Assembly: GCA_023248395.1 (NCBI GenBank)
Contig: JAHFEQ010000005.1
Coordinates: 1 to 42,237 of the forward strand
DNA length: 42,237 nt
Reading direction: 5' to 3'
Origin: Nitrospirota bacterium
GTDB taxonomy: Bacteria; Nitrospirota; 9FT-COMBO-42-15; HDB-SIOI813
This document shows, in pieces, positions 1 through 9,658 of the stretch. Within the stretch, counting starts at the first letter, position 1. Every line of letters begins with the position of its first letter. Both the position numbers and the translations under genes were made by a program. The notes beneath the pieces are model-generated. The model was given only the letters and a program-made list of their open reading frames with translations, was not told where the DNA came from and searched no databases.

Positions 1-4
1 AAAG

Positions 5-126
<122 letters not shown>

Positions 127-128
127 AT

Positions 129-160
129 AAAAAAACCCCATTGTTATATGGGGTTTTTTT
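129..160 (+). terminator. Rho-independent terminator of the rRNA operon
   Basis: An A-run and CCCCAT pair with ATGGGG followed by a run of seven T. This gives a strong intrinsic terminator just after the 5S gene. The A-rich left arm makes it potentially bidirectional. Confidence 0.92.
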
Positions 161-231
161 ATTGCTTATTTCACAGACCAGTCCTGCTCTAAGCTTCTTA
201 AAGACTAATTAGCAAGTTACCGATATTCTGT

Positions 232-2421
232 ATGCTTTTAGGCAATGTCATAAGGTATTACTATCTTAAGATGCAGATAAAAAACTTATACAATTGTGCT
301 ACAAAGAGTATCCGACTCAAGTTCATATTCTTACTCTGCATTCTTTTCTTACTTATGGGTGTCTTAACATTCCTTTTTTACATCAATAAGACAAAAAAGC
401 AACTTCATGAGAAATTGGTTGAAAAGGGGGTTATCTTAGCAGAGAATTTGGCCTATAATGCCGCCTTTGGAGTATCATTAGAAGACTCTGAGATACTCGA
501 TATCCTGATACATGGGATCATAAATCGACAAGATATAGCCTATGTCATTATATATGACAGCAAGGGTCGGGAGTTGGCCTTCAAGGACCCTTTATATGTA
601 CGAAAGATTATAAAACCTGTCACCTTGCATACCGGATCTTTGAGGGAAACATTTATCTCAAAGAACACCCTCGGTAAAGGAAATTTCATTTATGATATTG
701 TTGTACCCATTGTCCGGGAAGCGATCACTCTACCGCAGCTGCAACAAAAGGGGCTGGGGTCTGGTACCGTTCAATCATCAGGGGATGAAATAATCGGGGA
801 GGCAAGGGTCGGGGTCTCTCTTCACTCACTGAATTTAGAGCTGAAAAATATGCTGATGCTCAGTATTTTGATTACTGGGATTATCACTCTATTATCTATA
901 CTTACTGCCTTAGTCTTGATAAGAATGATCGTTAAACCTGTATTAGACATGGCCACGGTTACTACTTCTATCGCAGAAGGAGATTTTACTCATACTGTAA
1001 GTGTGAATTCTAATGACGAGGTGGGCATTTTAGGAAAGGCATTCATGAAGATGACAGGCAATTTAAAGGAAATGATAAGGAGTATACAGGATGCATCGAA
1101 GAATGTTGTCTTAGCATCGCATAATATAAGCACGAGCTCAAATAATGTCAGTGATGGGGCACAACAACAATCCAAATCGATAGGGAGGATATCTTCCTCT
1201 ATTGAAGAGATAAACACATCAACTCGTGACGTGGCCAGCAGCATTGATGCATTATCAAATGCGGCCGTTGCAACATCTTCATCTATTCTTCAGATGGAAA
1301 CATCGATTAGTGAAGTGGCTAATCATATGGGAATATTAGAAACCTCTGTGGAGGAGACGTCTTCGGCAATAGTGGAGATGTCTGCCTCTATTAAGGAGGT
1401 TGCAGACCATGCGGATATACTGGCGGATGCCGCAGAGAATACAGTTCTAACTGCTCAGGAAATTACTATGTCTCTTGACAAGGTCGAGGAAAGTGCAAAG
1501 AAAGCTGCTGAATTATCGGAAAAGGTCAGTGAGGATGCAGCCAATATGGGTCTTCAGTCTGTACGAAAGACTATTGAGGGGATGACTAATATCAGAGAGA
1601 CGATGGATAAATTGGCAAAGGTAATTAGCGGATTGGGTATACGTTCAGCTCAAATTGGAGGTATTCTAACAATAATTGATGAGGTAACGGACCAGGCAGG
1701 ACTTCTGGCATTAAATGCAGCGATTCTGGCGGCCCAATCCGGTGAGCACGGTCGCGGGTTTGCTGTTGTTGCTGATGAGATCAAAGAATTGGCAGAGAAG
1801 ACTGATTCTTCTACAAAGGAGATTGCGCAACTTATTGTAGATGTCCGGGCAGAAGTATCCGACGCCGTAACTTTGACAAAAGAGGTGTTGAGGAGTGTTG
1901 AGGAGGGGAGTAGGCTCTCTGTAAATTCAGATACTGTTTTGCAGAAGATACTGGAGAGTGCCGAAGAGTCAAAAGAGATGGCAAAGACAATAGAGCATTC
2001 TACAGTTGAGCAGGTAAATGGCATAAAAGAAGTGACAGGATCTATTGGTAAGATTAACGATATGATAAAACAAATTGCCCATGCGACACAGGAACAAAAT
2101 ATGGGCACACAAAGAATCCTGGAAGCTACTGAAAGGGTACGTGATATAGCGAAAATGGTTAGAGGGGCTACAGCCGAACAGGCAAGTGGGAGTGGGCAGA
2201 TAGCAGAAGCCATGACAAATGTGAGCACAAAGATTCAGGAGATGGTTATCGCATCGAATGATCAGACAAAGGGGAGTCAGAAGATTCTGAACTCTATAGA
2301 AGATATACGCTTCATTACCCAACGTAATGTGGAGATAGCCTCAGAGATGTCAATAGCTGTAAACCTTCTTGCAAAACAGTCAGAGTTGCTTGAGACACAA
2401 GCCAGAAAATTCCGGATATAA
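232..2421 (+). CDS. Methyl-accepting chemotaxis protein (two-TM, HAMP)
   Basis: A membrane chemoreceptor of 729 aa that should signal to CheA/CheW. TM1 lies at about residues 29-51, a periplasmic sensor of about 155 residues follows, and TM2 is at about 208-232. A HAMP domain (about 230-283) leads into a long coiled-coil signalling domain. The hairpin tip is clear at about 484-525, with NAAILAAQSGEHGRGFAVVA and DEIKELAEKT. The sensor resembles a single Cache/PAS-like fold, but I cannot name a ligand. No strong ribosome binding site precedes the ATG at 232, and the ATG at 271 (MQIKNLYN) is an equally possible start. No che genes are in the window, so this is an orphan receptor just after the rRNA operon. 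Family confidence is high; the ligand is unknown. Confidence 0.95.
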   Translation: MLLGNVIRYYYLKMQIKNLYNCATKSIRLKFIFLLCILFLLMGVLTFLFYINKTKKQLHEKLVEKGVILAENLAYNAAFGVSLEDSEILDILIHGIINRQDIAYVIIYDSKGRELAFKDPLYVRKIIKPVTLHTGSLRETFISKNTLGKGNFIYDIVVPIVREAITLPQLQQKGLGSGTVQSSGDEIIGEARVGVSLHSLNLELKNMLMLSILITGIITLLSILTALVLIRMIVKPVLDMATVTTSIAEGDFTHTVSVNSNDEVGILGKAFMKMTGNLKEMIRSIQDASKNVVLASHNISTSSNNVSDGAQQQSKSIGRISSSIEEINTSTRDVASSIDALSNAAVATSSSILQMETSISEVANHMGILETSVEETSSAIVEMSASIKEVADHADILADAAENTVLTAQEITMSLDKVEESAKKAAELSEKVSEDAANMGLQSVRKTIEGMTNIRETMDKLAKVISGLGIRSAQIGGILTIIDEVTDQAGLLALNAAILAAQSGEHGRGFAVVADEIKELAEKTDSSTKEIAQLIVDVRAEVSDAVTLTKEVLRSVEEGSRLSVNSDTVLQKILESAEESKEMAKTIEHSTVEQVNGIKEVTGSIGKINDMIKQIAHATQEQNMGTQRILEATERVRDIAKMVRGATAEQASGSGQIAEAMTNVSTKIQEMVIASNDQTKGSQKILNSIEDIRFITQRNVEIASEMSIAVNLLAKQSELLETQARKFRI

Positions 2422-2513
2422 ACTCGTCCATCCTCACCTCAGGACAATTTTGAAGTACCCCGCGACTTTCCTTGTTTCACTTCCCGGTAACCTTATGCTA
2501 ATATAGCCATACA

Positions 2514-3188
2514 ATGATAGATAAGAGCGAAAAAGTTACTATATTGAGTAATATACCATTTACTATAGAAGAGAGAAAGGTGCTTAGAGCTCTTCGAATC
2601 TCTAAAATAAATTTACTAAAGGAAGTACAAGAAGACCACATTACCAAGGCCATAAAAGATGCTATGGAAAGGGCCTATTCTCTTATAAAGGGTAAAGCCG
2701 GCTATCGGACTTTTAAAATTAAGGAGGTTACTACGGATAGGGTCATTATAGAGAAGAGTGACCAATTATTTCTTGGGAACAATATGGCGAGACTCTTAAA
2801 GAACTGTGATTATGCTACATTGTTAGTATGTACCATAGGCGCTGATATAGCAGATCGGGTTGAGGAATTGGAAAAAACAAGTTTAACTGATGCATATTAT
2901 TTGGATAGAATAGGGGCCTGGATGGCTGATTATATGGCAGAAAAGGTTGGCAGGATTATAGAAACGGAGATCATGAAAAATGGTTATAAGCCGACCTTCC
3001 GTTATGCCGCAGGTTATGGAGACTGGGACCTGTCGGCACAAGCGGAAATTATGCGGCTGACTGAGGCCAAGAGGATAGGAGTATCTGTTACAGATACATT
3101 CATTATGGTGCCAAGATTTTCTGTCTCTGCTGTCATAGGATGGGAGAGAAAACAAAATGTAAATATCAAATATAAAAATGCAAAATGA
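2514..3188 (+). CDS. B12-dependent methionine synthase reactivation-domain protein
   Basis: A 224-aa stand-alone version of the AdoMet-binding activation domain found at the C-terminus of full-length MetH. The signature RYAAGYGDWDLSAQ (around residues 160-175) corresponds to the family's R-x-x-x-G-Y-G-D-W motif, and the later segment FIMVPRFSVSAVIGW is also typical. It lies directly upstream of a MetH that lacks this domain, so it presumably reductively remethylates cob(II)alamin in trans. No good ribosome binding site precedes the ATG. The last dozen residues (QNVNIKYKNAK) are encoded by an A/T-rich inverted repeat rather than by conserved sequence, so the native C-terminus may have been replaced or extended by the repeat. 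Confidence 0.88.
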   Translation: MIDKSEKVTILSNIPFTIEERKVLRALRISKINLLKEVQEDHITKAIKDAMERAYSLIKGKAGYRTFKIKEVTTDRVIIEKSDQLFLGNNMARLLKNCDYATLLVCTIGADIADRVEELEKTSLTDAYYLDRIGAWMADYMAEKVGRIIETEIMKNGYKPTFRYAAGYGDWDLSAQAEIMRLTEAKRIGVSVTDTFIMVPRFSVSAVIGWERKQNVNIKYKNAK

Positions 3189-3229
3189 CAAAGGAAAATT
3201 TAAAAATTTTGCATTTTAATTTGATTTTT
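3161..3229 (+). repeat. A/T-rich imperfect inverted repeat
   Basis: The left arm (about 3165-3186) is the reverse complement of the right arm (3206-3225) except for a 2-nt bulge; the core is ATGCAAAAT / ATTTTGCAT. Related TTTTGA/TTTTAATTT units continue to about 3250. The left arm is inside the 3' end of the upstream gene. This type of low-complexity palindrome looks like a dispersed intergenic repeat. Confidence 0.7.
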
Positions 3230-3266
3230 GACTTTTAATTTTTGATTTATTCCAGGAGAGAGGACA

Positions 3267-5723
3267 ATGATGCAAAAACTGTTTCACAGATTAAAAAGCG
3301 AGATTATGTTGCTCGATGGTTCTCTGGGTGCCATGCTGCAGTCGAGAGGACTTCCTTCTGGGTATGCCCCCGACTTGTGGAATTTAGAAAGGCCTGAAAT
3401 CATCGTAGAAGTGCATAGAGAATATGTTAATGCGGGTAGCAATATTATTCTGGCAAATACATTCGGATCTACTCGCCTTCGCCTGGCAGAGTATGGTGTT
3501 GAAGGGAGATTAAAAGAGATTAATCAGGAAGCGGTTAAAATAGCCCGTAAGGCTGCTGGAGACAAAGTATTTGTAGCCGGTGATGTTGGCCCATGTGGGG
3601 CAACAATCTTCCCGATCGGTGAGCTATCCTTTGAGGATGCTGTAGACATATTCTCTCAGCAGACAGAAGTATTAGTAAACTCGGGATGTGATTTGATTGT
3701 CATTGAGACGATGTTTGATCTGATTGAGATACGGGCTGCCATCATTGCTGTAAGAAGGGTTTCCAAGAGTATCCCCATTGCTGCACTGATGACATTTACA
3801 CAAGATGGTTTAACAGATACAGGGACTGATCCTGAAACAGCGGCAGTGGTATTAGAGGGATTAGGAGTTGATATCATTGGCGTCAATTGTTCTACTGGAC
3901 CTGCAGAGATGGTTGGAGTTCTGAAAAAGATGGTATTAGCAACGGATGCCTATATCTGTGCAGAACCGAATGCAGGGCTCCCACAAAATATAGGAGGCCG
4001 GACTGTATTCCCTATGTCTGCTGAAGAAATGACTTCCTATGCTGAACAGTTTATAGATGTCGGCGTAAATATATTAGGAGGTTGTTGTGGTACTACCCCT
4101 GAGTATATTCGATTGTTAGCACAAAAGATAAAAGGGAGAAAGCCGGCTCTAAGAAAAGGCTTGGGAGGGCTCAAAATAGCAAGCAGGTCGAAGACTGTCT
4201 ATGTGGGAAGTGGCTTTCCATTTCTTAAGATAGGAGAGAAGATTAATCCTACTGGACGGAAGGCATTAGCTGAGGCCATAAGAGAAGGGCGTATGGATAT
4301 GGTTATAACGGAGGCCAGAGGACAATATGAAGCAGGGGCGATGTCGCTTGATGTGAATGTCGGTGTTCCTATGACGGATGAACCAAGGAGTATGGGACGT
4401 GCAATAGAGTCTATTCAGACGGTTGTGGATATCCCTCTTGTCATAGATAGCTCTGTTATAGAGGCGATCGAAGGGGGGCTTAAGGTGTATGCCGGCAAGG
4501 CTCTTGTAAATAGCGTTAATGCAGAACCTGAACGCATGGAAAAACTATTTCCGATCATAAAAAAATATGGCGCTGCCGTAATAGCCCTTCTTGCCGGACA
4601 TGAAATTCCAGAAACGGCTACTGAGCGATTGAAGAAAGCAGAAAATATTCTTCAACAAGCCCTGTCCTATGGGATAAGAAGAGAGGATATCCTGTTTGAC
4701 TGTTTAGCCCTTACCGTATCAGTAGCCCAGGAGGCCTCGACCCAGACCCTTGAAACTATTCGGCTGATAAAGCAGGAACTTGGTTGTCCTTCAATACTGG
4801 GTGTAAGTAATGTTTCTTTTGGTCTTCCGAATAGGAAGACCATTCATAACACATTTTTAGGGATGGCAATAGGATATGGGTTGGATGCGGCCATTGTTAA
4901 TCCCTATGATCTGGATTTGCATCAGGTGGTATCTGCTGCAAGCCTGTTTGCAGGCAGAGATATTGGTTGTCGAAAATATATAGCCCTTCAAGAGACTTTC
5001 AAAGTAGGTGAGAAGAGAGAAGAGAATAAAGAAGGGGGGGTGACCAAGAAAGAGGTGAGCACAGGGGATAAGATATTTAATGCTGTAGTTGAAGGTGACA
5101 GAGATGGAATAGTGGCCTATGTTAAAAAGGGGCTTGAGGAAGGTATCGATCCGGGAGAGATCTTCCTTGATATTATGACTCCAGCTATAAGGCGTTTGGG
5201 TAATTTATTTGCTGAAAGAAAGAAGTTTATTCCGCATTTAGTGGCTTCTGCAGAGTCCATGAAGCGGGGAGTGGATGTGTTGATTCCTTTTCTGGAAAAA
5301 AAGGGGGTTATAGAGAAGAAGGGTACTATTATCATGGCTACGGTGAAAGGCGACATCCATGACCTTGGTAAGAATATATGCTGCATGATGTTGAGGAACT
5401 TTGGATTTGAGGTTGTAGATCTCGGGAAAAACGTACCTTATGAGGAGATATTAAATGCTGCAGAGAAATATCATGCTCATATTATAGGACTTTCAGCGCT
5501 CATGACCACAACAATGCTGCAGATGAAGACTGTCAGAGATGCTGTACATGAACGAGGACTTCCATATAAAATTATGATAGGGGGGGCAGTAACCACACAG
5601 AGATTTGCGGATGAAATTGGGGTGGACGGATATGCTAAAGATGTTGGCGAAGTGCCCTACGTTGCAGAGAGGTTGATACAAAGACATCCTTCTGTCCGGG
5701 CCAAATGTTCGCTTGACGGGTAG
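3267..5723 (+). CDS. metH: Cobalamin-dependent methionine synthase core (lacks reactivation domain)
   Basis: An 818-aa enzyme that transfers the methyl group from methyl-tetrahydrofolate via cobalamin to homocysteine. Domains in order are: homocysteine methyltransferase barrel (about 1-290) with zinc cysteines in GVNCSTG (near 208) and GGCCGTT (Cys273, Cys274); pterin-binding barrel (about 320-575); a Lys/Glu-rich linker; helical cap; and the B12-binding Rossmann domain. The cobalt-ligand motif DIHDLG is at 696-701 (His698), with GLSALMTT and GGAVTT downstream. Full MetH is about 1,200 aa. The C-terminal AdoMet domain is absent here and encoded by the gene at 2514. The ribosome binding site GGAGAGAGG precedes two tandem ATGs (3267 and 3270), either of which could be used. 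Confidence 0.95.
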   Translation: MMQKLFHRLKSEIMLLDGSLGAMLQSRGLPSGYAPDLWNLERPEIIVEVHREYVNAGSNIILANTFGSTRLRLAEYGVEGRLKEINQEAVKIARKAAGDKVFVAGDVGPCGATIFPIGELSFEDAVDIFSQQTEVLVNSGCDLIVIETMFDLIEIRAAIIAVRRVSKSIPIAALMTFTQDGLTDTGTDPETAAVVLEGLGVDIIGVNCSTGPAEMVGVLKKMVLATDAYICAEPNAGLPQNIGGRTVFPMSAEEMTSYAEQFIDVGVNILGGCCGTTPEYIRLLAQKIKGRKPALRKGLGGLKIASRSKTVYVGSGFPFLKIGEKINPTGRKALAEAIREGRMDMVITEARGQYEAGAMSLDVNVGVPMTDEPRSMGRAIESIQTVVDIPLVIDSSVIEAIEGGLKVYAGKALVNSVNAEPERMEKLFPIIKKYGAAVIALLAGHEIPETATERLKKAENILQQALSYGIRREDILFDCLALTVSVAQEASTQTLETIRLIKQELGCPSILGVSNVSFGLPNRKTIHNTFLGMAIGYGLDAAIVNPYDLDLHQVVSAASLFAGRDIGCRKYIALQETFKVGEKREENKEGGVTKKEVSTGDKIFNAVVEGDRDGIVAYVKKGLEEGIDPGEIFLDIMTPAIRRLGNLFAERKKFIPHLVASAESMKRGVDVLIPFLEKKGVIEKKGTIIMATVKGDIHDLGKNICCMMLRNFGFEVVDLGKNVPYEEILNAAEKYHAHIIGLSALMTTTMLQMKTVRDAVHERGLPYKIMIGGAVTTQRFADEIGVDGYAKDVGEVPYVAERLIQRHPSVRAKCSLDG

Positions 5724-5791
5724 GTTACCTGCATGCTATATTCCATGCATAATAGAAAGTATTTTTACTTATACTTAACTTATAGCAGTAA

Positions 5792-6364
5792 ATGAAATTA
5801 ACCTTCAACAGTACAGTCTCTTTGGCAATATTTACTATTGTTTTAAGTGTAGTCCTAAGTGTTGGCTTTTTTCTCCAGCATACTTTGGCTGAGAATAAAA
5901 GTTATGATTTAAACTTAGGAGTACAGGAATATTCCGGCCCCGCTGAGGCGATAGATTTTACACTAAAGGATATAGATAACAAGAAGGTTACTTTAAAAAA
6001 CTACAGGGGCAAGATAGTCATGCTTAATTTCTGGGCTACCTGGTGTACACCTTGCCGTATAGAAATGCCATCCATGGAGAAATTACATCGACAATTCAAG
6101 GATAGGGGACTTGTTGTTTTAGCGGTGGCCTCTGGTGAAAATGCAGAAAGTGTAAGTACATTTGTTAAAGAGCATAAAATAACATTTTCTGCTCTTTTGG
6201 ATTCTGATCAGGAGGTAACAGACGATTATAAAGTCTGGGCTCTCCCTACCACGTATTTTATCAACGCTGAAGGTAAGATAATAGGGAAGGTTAATGGGAG
6301 CAGAGACTGGAGTGCAAAAGAGGCAACTCAGTATATTTCATCCATTTTCCAGGCATCTCTGTAA
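5792..6364 (+). CDS. TlpA/ResA-family membrane-anchored thioredoxin
   Basis: A 190-aa thiol-disulfide oxidoreductase with an N-terminal anchor or signal segment (residues about 8-30) and a TlpA-type thioredoxin fold. The active site FWATWCTPC has Cys85 and Cys88, and the cis-proline loop LPTTYF follows. It probably acts on the periplasmic side, reducing apocytochrome c or other cysteines. It resembles the ResA at 26428 but lies far from that operon and beside a Met-rich Spy-like protein, so it may serve a different client or metal stress. The start is an ATG with only a weak upstream ribosome binding site. Confidence 0.9.
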   Translation: MKLTFNSTVSLAIFTIVLSVVLSVGFFLQHTLAENKSYDLNLGVQEYSGPAEAIDFTLKDIDNKKVTLKNYRGKIVMLNFWATWCTPCRIEMPSMEKLHRQFKDRGLVVLAVASGENAESVSTFVKEHKITFSALLDSDQEVTDDYKVWALPTTYFINAEGKIIGKVNGSRDWSAKEATQYISSIFQASL

Positions 6365-6430
6365 TAGCTGCGAACGTACCAGCGATTAGGCTGTCTACTT
6401 AATCATAATAATTTACAAAGGAGGCAGAAA

Positions 6431-7051
6431 ATGGGACGGAAAGGATATATGTTTTTAATTGTAGTGATTGTATCTATCTTTGGTAGTAGTAGAATGGCGA
6501 TAGGTCATATGGGTAATGCATATGAATCCCATAGGATGGGGAGCGAGATGAAGGAAGAGTCATGCATGAAAGGGTCTGATATGATGAAGCACAAGATGGG
6601 TGAACCTATGATGAAGGAAGGCATGGGGATGGGCATGCGTATGGGTACGGATATGCCTAAGATGTACCCTTGGGGATACCTGAAAGAGAGTCTCAAATTA
6701 ACAGAAGAACAGGACAAAAAACTTGGCAAGGTTTATTCTGATTATAGAAAAGAGATGTTGAAGAAAAAAGTTGACGTAGAGATTGCGGAGATGGAGCTCA
6801 CGGAATTGTTGAAAACGAAAGAAGCTGACGTGACTGCGATAGAGGAGAGTGCTAATAGGTTGGAGTCGTTAAGATCTGACCTTAATATGGCCAGGGTTAA
6901 GGCACTTTTGAAGACAAGGGAATTTTTATCAGATGAACAATATGAAGATCTATCAGGTTTTATCCTTGAATGGATGAGAGGATGGAGGAGACCTCATCAG
7001 ATGGGAGGGGCAGGCCATGAGTGTATGGATGAGATGATGGAATGCAGGTAA
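6431..7051 (+). CDS. Met-rich Spy/CpxP/ZraP-like periplasmic protein
   Basis: A 206-aa exported protein with an N-terminal signal segment (about 1-26). A segment very rich in Met, Gly and His follows (about 27-80, repeats such as MGMGMRMG), then a helical domain with LTxxQ-type motifs (LKLTEEQ and FLSDEQ), and a Met/Cys/His-rich tail. LTxxQ helices are the signature of the Spy/CpxP/ZraP family of periplasmic chaperones and metal sensors. The Met/His-rich ends suggest Cu(I), Ag(I) or Zn binding; this is inference. It has an excellent ribosome binding site (AAAGGAGG). It is followed 9 bp later by the UbiB-like gene and preceded by a TlpA thioredoxin. Confidence 0.8.
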   Translation: MGRKGYMFLIVVIVSIFGSSRMAIGHMGNAYESHRMGSEMKEESCMKGSDMMKHKMGEPMMKEGMGMGMRMGTDMPKMYPWGYLKESLKLTEEQDKKLGKVYSDYRKEMLKKKVDVEIAEMELTELLKTKEADVTAIEESANRLESLRSDLNMARVKALLKTREFLSDEQYEDLSGFILEWMRGWRRPHQMGGAGHECMDEMMECR

Positions 7052-7060
7052 AAGGACACA

Positions 7061-8737
7061 ATGCCATTTTACCATTTCAGGCAGACATATAGAGACTTAC
7101 AACGTGTTCGCCAAATCTTAAATACCCTCATAAAATATGGCTTTGGCTATGTGGTAGAGAGATTAGACCTGCAGGGATATATCCCTTTAGGTAAAAGACT
7201 ATTTAGAATTTCCAAAAGAGAGTCAGTTCCTAAGAATGCTGCTGAACAGTTCAAGCTTGTTCTTGAAGAGCTTGGTCCTACGTTTATAAAATTTGGACAG
7301 ATATTAAGTCTGCGGCGGGATATCTTATCTGAAGATTTCATCAAAGAATTAGAAAAACTGCAGGACGATGTCCCACCCTTTCCTGCAGAGCACTCCTTAC
7401 AAGAAATTTTATCGCAACTTGGAAAACCAATAGAGAAACTTTTTGCATCCTTTGATAAGAAACCCCTTGCTGCCGCATCTATTGGGCAGGTCCATAAGGC
7501 AAAATTATTCGATGGGAGAGATGTAGTAGTTAAAATACAAAGACCTGGGATTCGGGAGACTGTAGAGACAGACCTCAATATTCTAATGAATCTGGCAAGG
7601 CTGTTAGAGAAATATATGCCAGAGGCTAGACTATACGATCCTATTGGCATGGTAGAGGAATTTGCGAAATCTATACGCAGAGAATTAGACTTTAGGATTG
7701 AAGGTAGGAGTGCAGACAGGTTCAGGGAGATATTTAAGGGATCCAAGACCGTATACGTCCCGGAAGTTATATGGGAACTTAGTGGAATGCGTGTCATTAC
7801 GATCGAGTATGCCGTGGGGAAGAAGGTTACGGAGGTAGGCGGAGATATTCAATATCGGCACAATTTAGCAAAAAATTTTAATGAATCTTATTTAATTCAA
7901 ATATTTGAATATGGTTTTTTTCATGCGGATCCCCATCCAGGCAATATTTTTATTCTTGATGACGGGCGTATCTGTTTTCATGATTTTGGCATCATGGGGT
8001 ACCTCGATGATGAGATGGCAGATAATTTATCTGGCCTGTTTCTGGCCTTTATGGATAAGGATATTGGAAGGATGATGGATGTATATCTTGCGATAGGTAT
8101 ACTCACTGGTGATGTTAATACGAAGGCTCTTAAAAGAGACATTAGGGATTTTTTGGAGAGATATTACGGAATTCCTTTGAAGGAATTCTCTTTCGCTGAG
8201 TTTACGGAAGGTCTTATATCTATAGGGAGACGTTATCAGATAAAGGCCCCTACAGAATTACTCATGTTTGGCAAGACCTTTATGACGGTTGAGTCTATAG
8301 TAAGGATCCTGGACCCTGAGTTTAATCTTGTGGAGAATATCAGGCCATATACCCAGGTCTTGTTAAGGAAGAAGCTCTTTGACCCATCCAGAATTTACAG
8401 GGACTTAATGAAAATCGGTATGGAAATAAGCAGCATTCTTCGAACACTTCCTCATGACCTTCATAATATCGTGCGGCATCTTAAAGAAGGCCGTATAGAG
8501 ATAGATGTTAAGCATGATAAACTTGAAGATTTAGAGCGGCATATAGATAAGGCCAGCAACAGATTATCCTTTAGCCTCGTCATTGCTGCAATTATAGTAG
8601 GTTCTTCTATTATCATGCAGACTCAGATCAGCCCGCTTATGTTAGGGTTTCCTATAATAGGTGTTATTGGCTATCTTGTAGCCGGTTTCTTAGGGCTATG
8701 GCTTGTATGGGCTATACTTAGATCAGGCAGACTGTGA
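7061..8737 (+). CDS. AarF/UbiB-family atypical kinase
   Basis: A 558-aa member of the ABC1/UbiB family. Visible motifs are KFGQ at 77-80, the A-rich loop AAASIGQ at 137-143 that replaces the kinase P-loop, a likely Lys158, HADPHPGN at 288-295 and the metal-binding DFG at 308-310. Two transmembrane helices end the protein (about 500-555). UbiB proteins support quinone biosynthesis or lipid-soluble precursor handling through ATPase activity. In a probable menaquinone organism the exact role is unclear. The start ATG has an AAAAGGA site. The gene converges on purC; a short GGCA/TGCC hairpin lies between the two stops. Confidence 0.93.
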   Translation: MPFYHFRQTYRDLQRVRQILNTLIKYGFGYVVERLDLQGYIPLGKRLFRISKRESVPKNAAEQFKLVLEELGPTFIKFGQILSLRRDILSEDFIKELEKLQDDVPPFPAEHSLQEILSQLGKPIEKLFASFDKKPLAAASIGQVHKAKLFDGRDVVVKIQRPGIRETVETDLNILMNLARLLEKYMPEARLYDPIGMVEEFAKSIRRELDFRIEGRSADRFREIFKGSKTVYVPEVIWELSGMRVITIEYAVGKKVTEVGGDIQYRHNLAKNFNESYLIQIFEYGFFHADPHPGNIFILDDGRICFHDFGIMGYLDDEMADNLSGLFLAFMDKDIGRMMDVYLAIGILTGDVNTKALKRDIRDFLERYYGIPLKEFSFAEFTEGLISIGRRYQIKAPTELLMFGKTFMTVESIVRILDPEFNLVENIRPYTQVLLRKKLFDPSRIYRDLMKIGMEISSILRTLPHDLHNIVRHLKEGRIEIDVKHDKLEDLERHIDKASNRLSFSLVIAAIIVGSSIIMQTQISPLMLGFPIIGVIGYLVAGFLGLWLVWAILRSGRL

Positions 8738-8761
8738 GTTGGCACTGAAAAATGCCCATCT

Positions 8762-9658
8762 CTATTGTATCAATATATCCATGATCTCCTGGTAGCGTGT
8801 GGCTGCCTTTCTGACAATCTCATCAGGAAGTACCGGTCCGGGCGGGCGCTGATTCCACTTGAGGGTCAGCAGGTAGTCTCTAATAATCTGTTTATCATAG
8901 CTATCCTGACTCTTCCCAGGTTGATAAGTCTTTACAGACCAGAAACGGGAAGAGTCAGGGGTAAGAATTTCGTCTAGTAATATAAGCTGGTCATCAAGCA
9001 GACCAAACTCAAACTTTGTATCCGCAATAATAACTCCTTTCTTTTCGGCTATGGCCTGCGCCTTTTTATATACCTGGATGCTGACGTCTCTTAATCGAAT
9101 TGCTAATTCATTCCCCACTATTTTTTTTGCTTCGTCAAAGGTTATATTAATATCATGACCCTCTTTGGCCTTGGTACTTGGAGTAAATAGGGGTTCAGGA
9201 AGTTTTGCAGACTCAAGAAGGTTATCAGGCAGTTTTATCCCGCATACTGCCCCATTCTTTTTATATTCCTTCCAGCCAGAGCCGGAGATGTATCCCCTTA
9301 CAATGCATTCCACAGGGAGTGGTTTCGCCTTTTTTACAAGCATACTACGGTCTCTGAGTGTCTCTTTTACAGGCTGGCATACAGCAGGAAAGTCTTCTAC
9401 GTCTATGCTTATGAGATGGTTGGGTATTATCCCTTCCATTTCTTTGAACCAGTAGGCGGATATTTGAGTCAATATCCGCCCCTTTCCTGGTATGCCATTT
9501 GGGAGTACGACATCAAACGCAGAAACACGGTCTGTTGCAACGAGTAGCAGATGTTTATCGAGGTCAAAGATGTCCCGGACTTTACCGCTTCTAAGGACCT
9601 TGATGCCAGGGATTTCCACTTTTAAAACTGTCTTCTCTATGACAAGCCTCAGTATCAA
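8762..9658 (-). CDS. purC: Phosphoribosylaminoimidazole-succinocarboxamide (SAICAR) synthase
   Basis: A 298-aa enzyme of purine synthesis that ligates aspartate to CAIR using ATP. Recognisable motifs are SGKVRDIFDL near the N-terminus, the long-form family signature LPVECIVRGYISGSGWKEY in the middle, and GHDINITFDEA. The long form of about 300 aa is normal for this subfamily. The start is uncertain: the open frame begins with TTG at 9658 inside a C/G-rich palindromic repeat that supplies a GGGGGG ribosome-binding-like stretch. Homology should begin around EKTVLKVEIPG, where no ATG or GTG is available. It lies immediately downstream of sat on the same strand but is functionally unrelated. Confidence 0.94.
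   Translation of the reverse strand: MILRLVIEKTVLKVEIPGIKVLRSGKVRDIFDLDKHLLLVATDRVSAFDVVLPNGIPGKGRILTQISAYWFKEMEGIIPNHLISIDVEDFPAVCQPVKETLRDRSMLVKKAKPLPVECIVRGYISGSGWKEYKKNGAVCGIKLPDNLLESAKLPEPLFTPSTKAKEGHDINITFDEAKKIVGNELAIRLRDVSIQVYKKAQAIAEKKGVIIADTKFEFGLLDDQLILLDEILTPDSSRFWSVKTYQPGKSQDSYDKQIIRDYLLTLKWNQRPPGPVLPDEIVRKAATRYQEIMDILIQ

Noticed and set aside
1650-2228. 192-codon minus-strand frame rich in Ser and Ile
   Set aside because: Antisense to the conserved chemoreceptor signalling domain, with no ribosome binding site.
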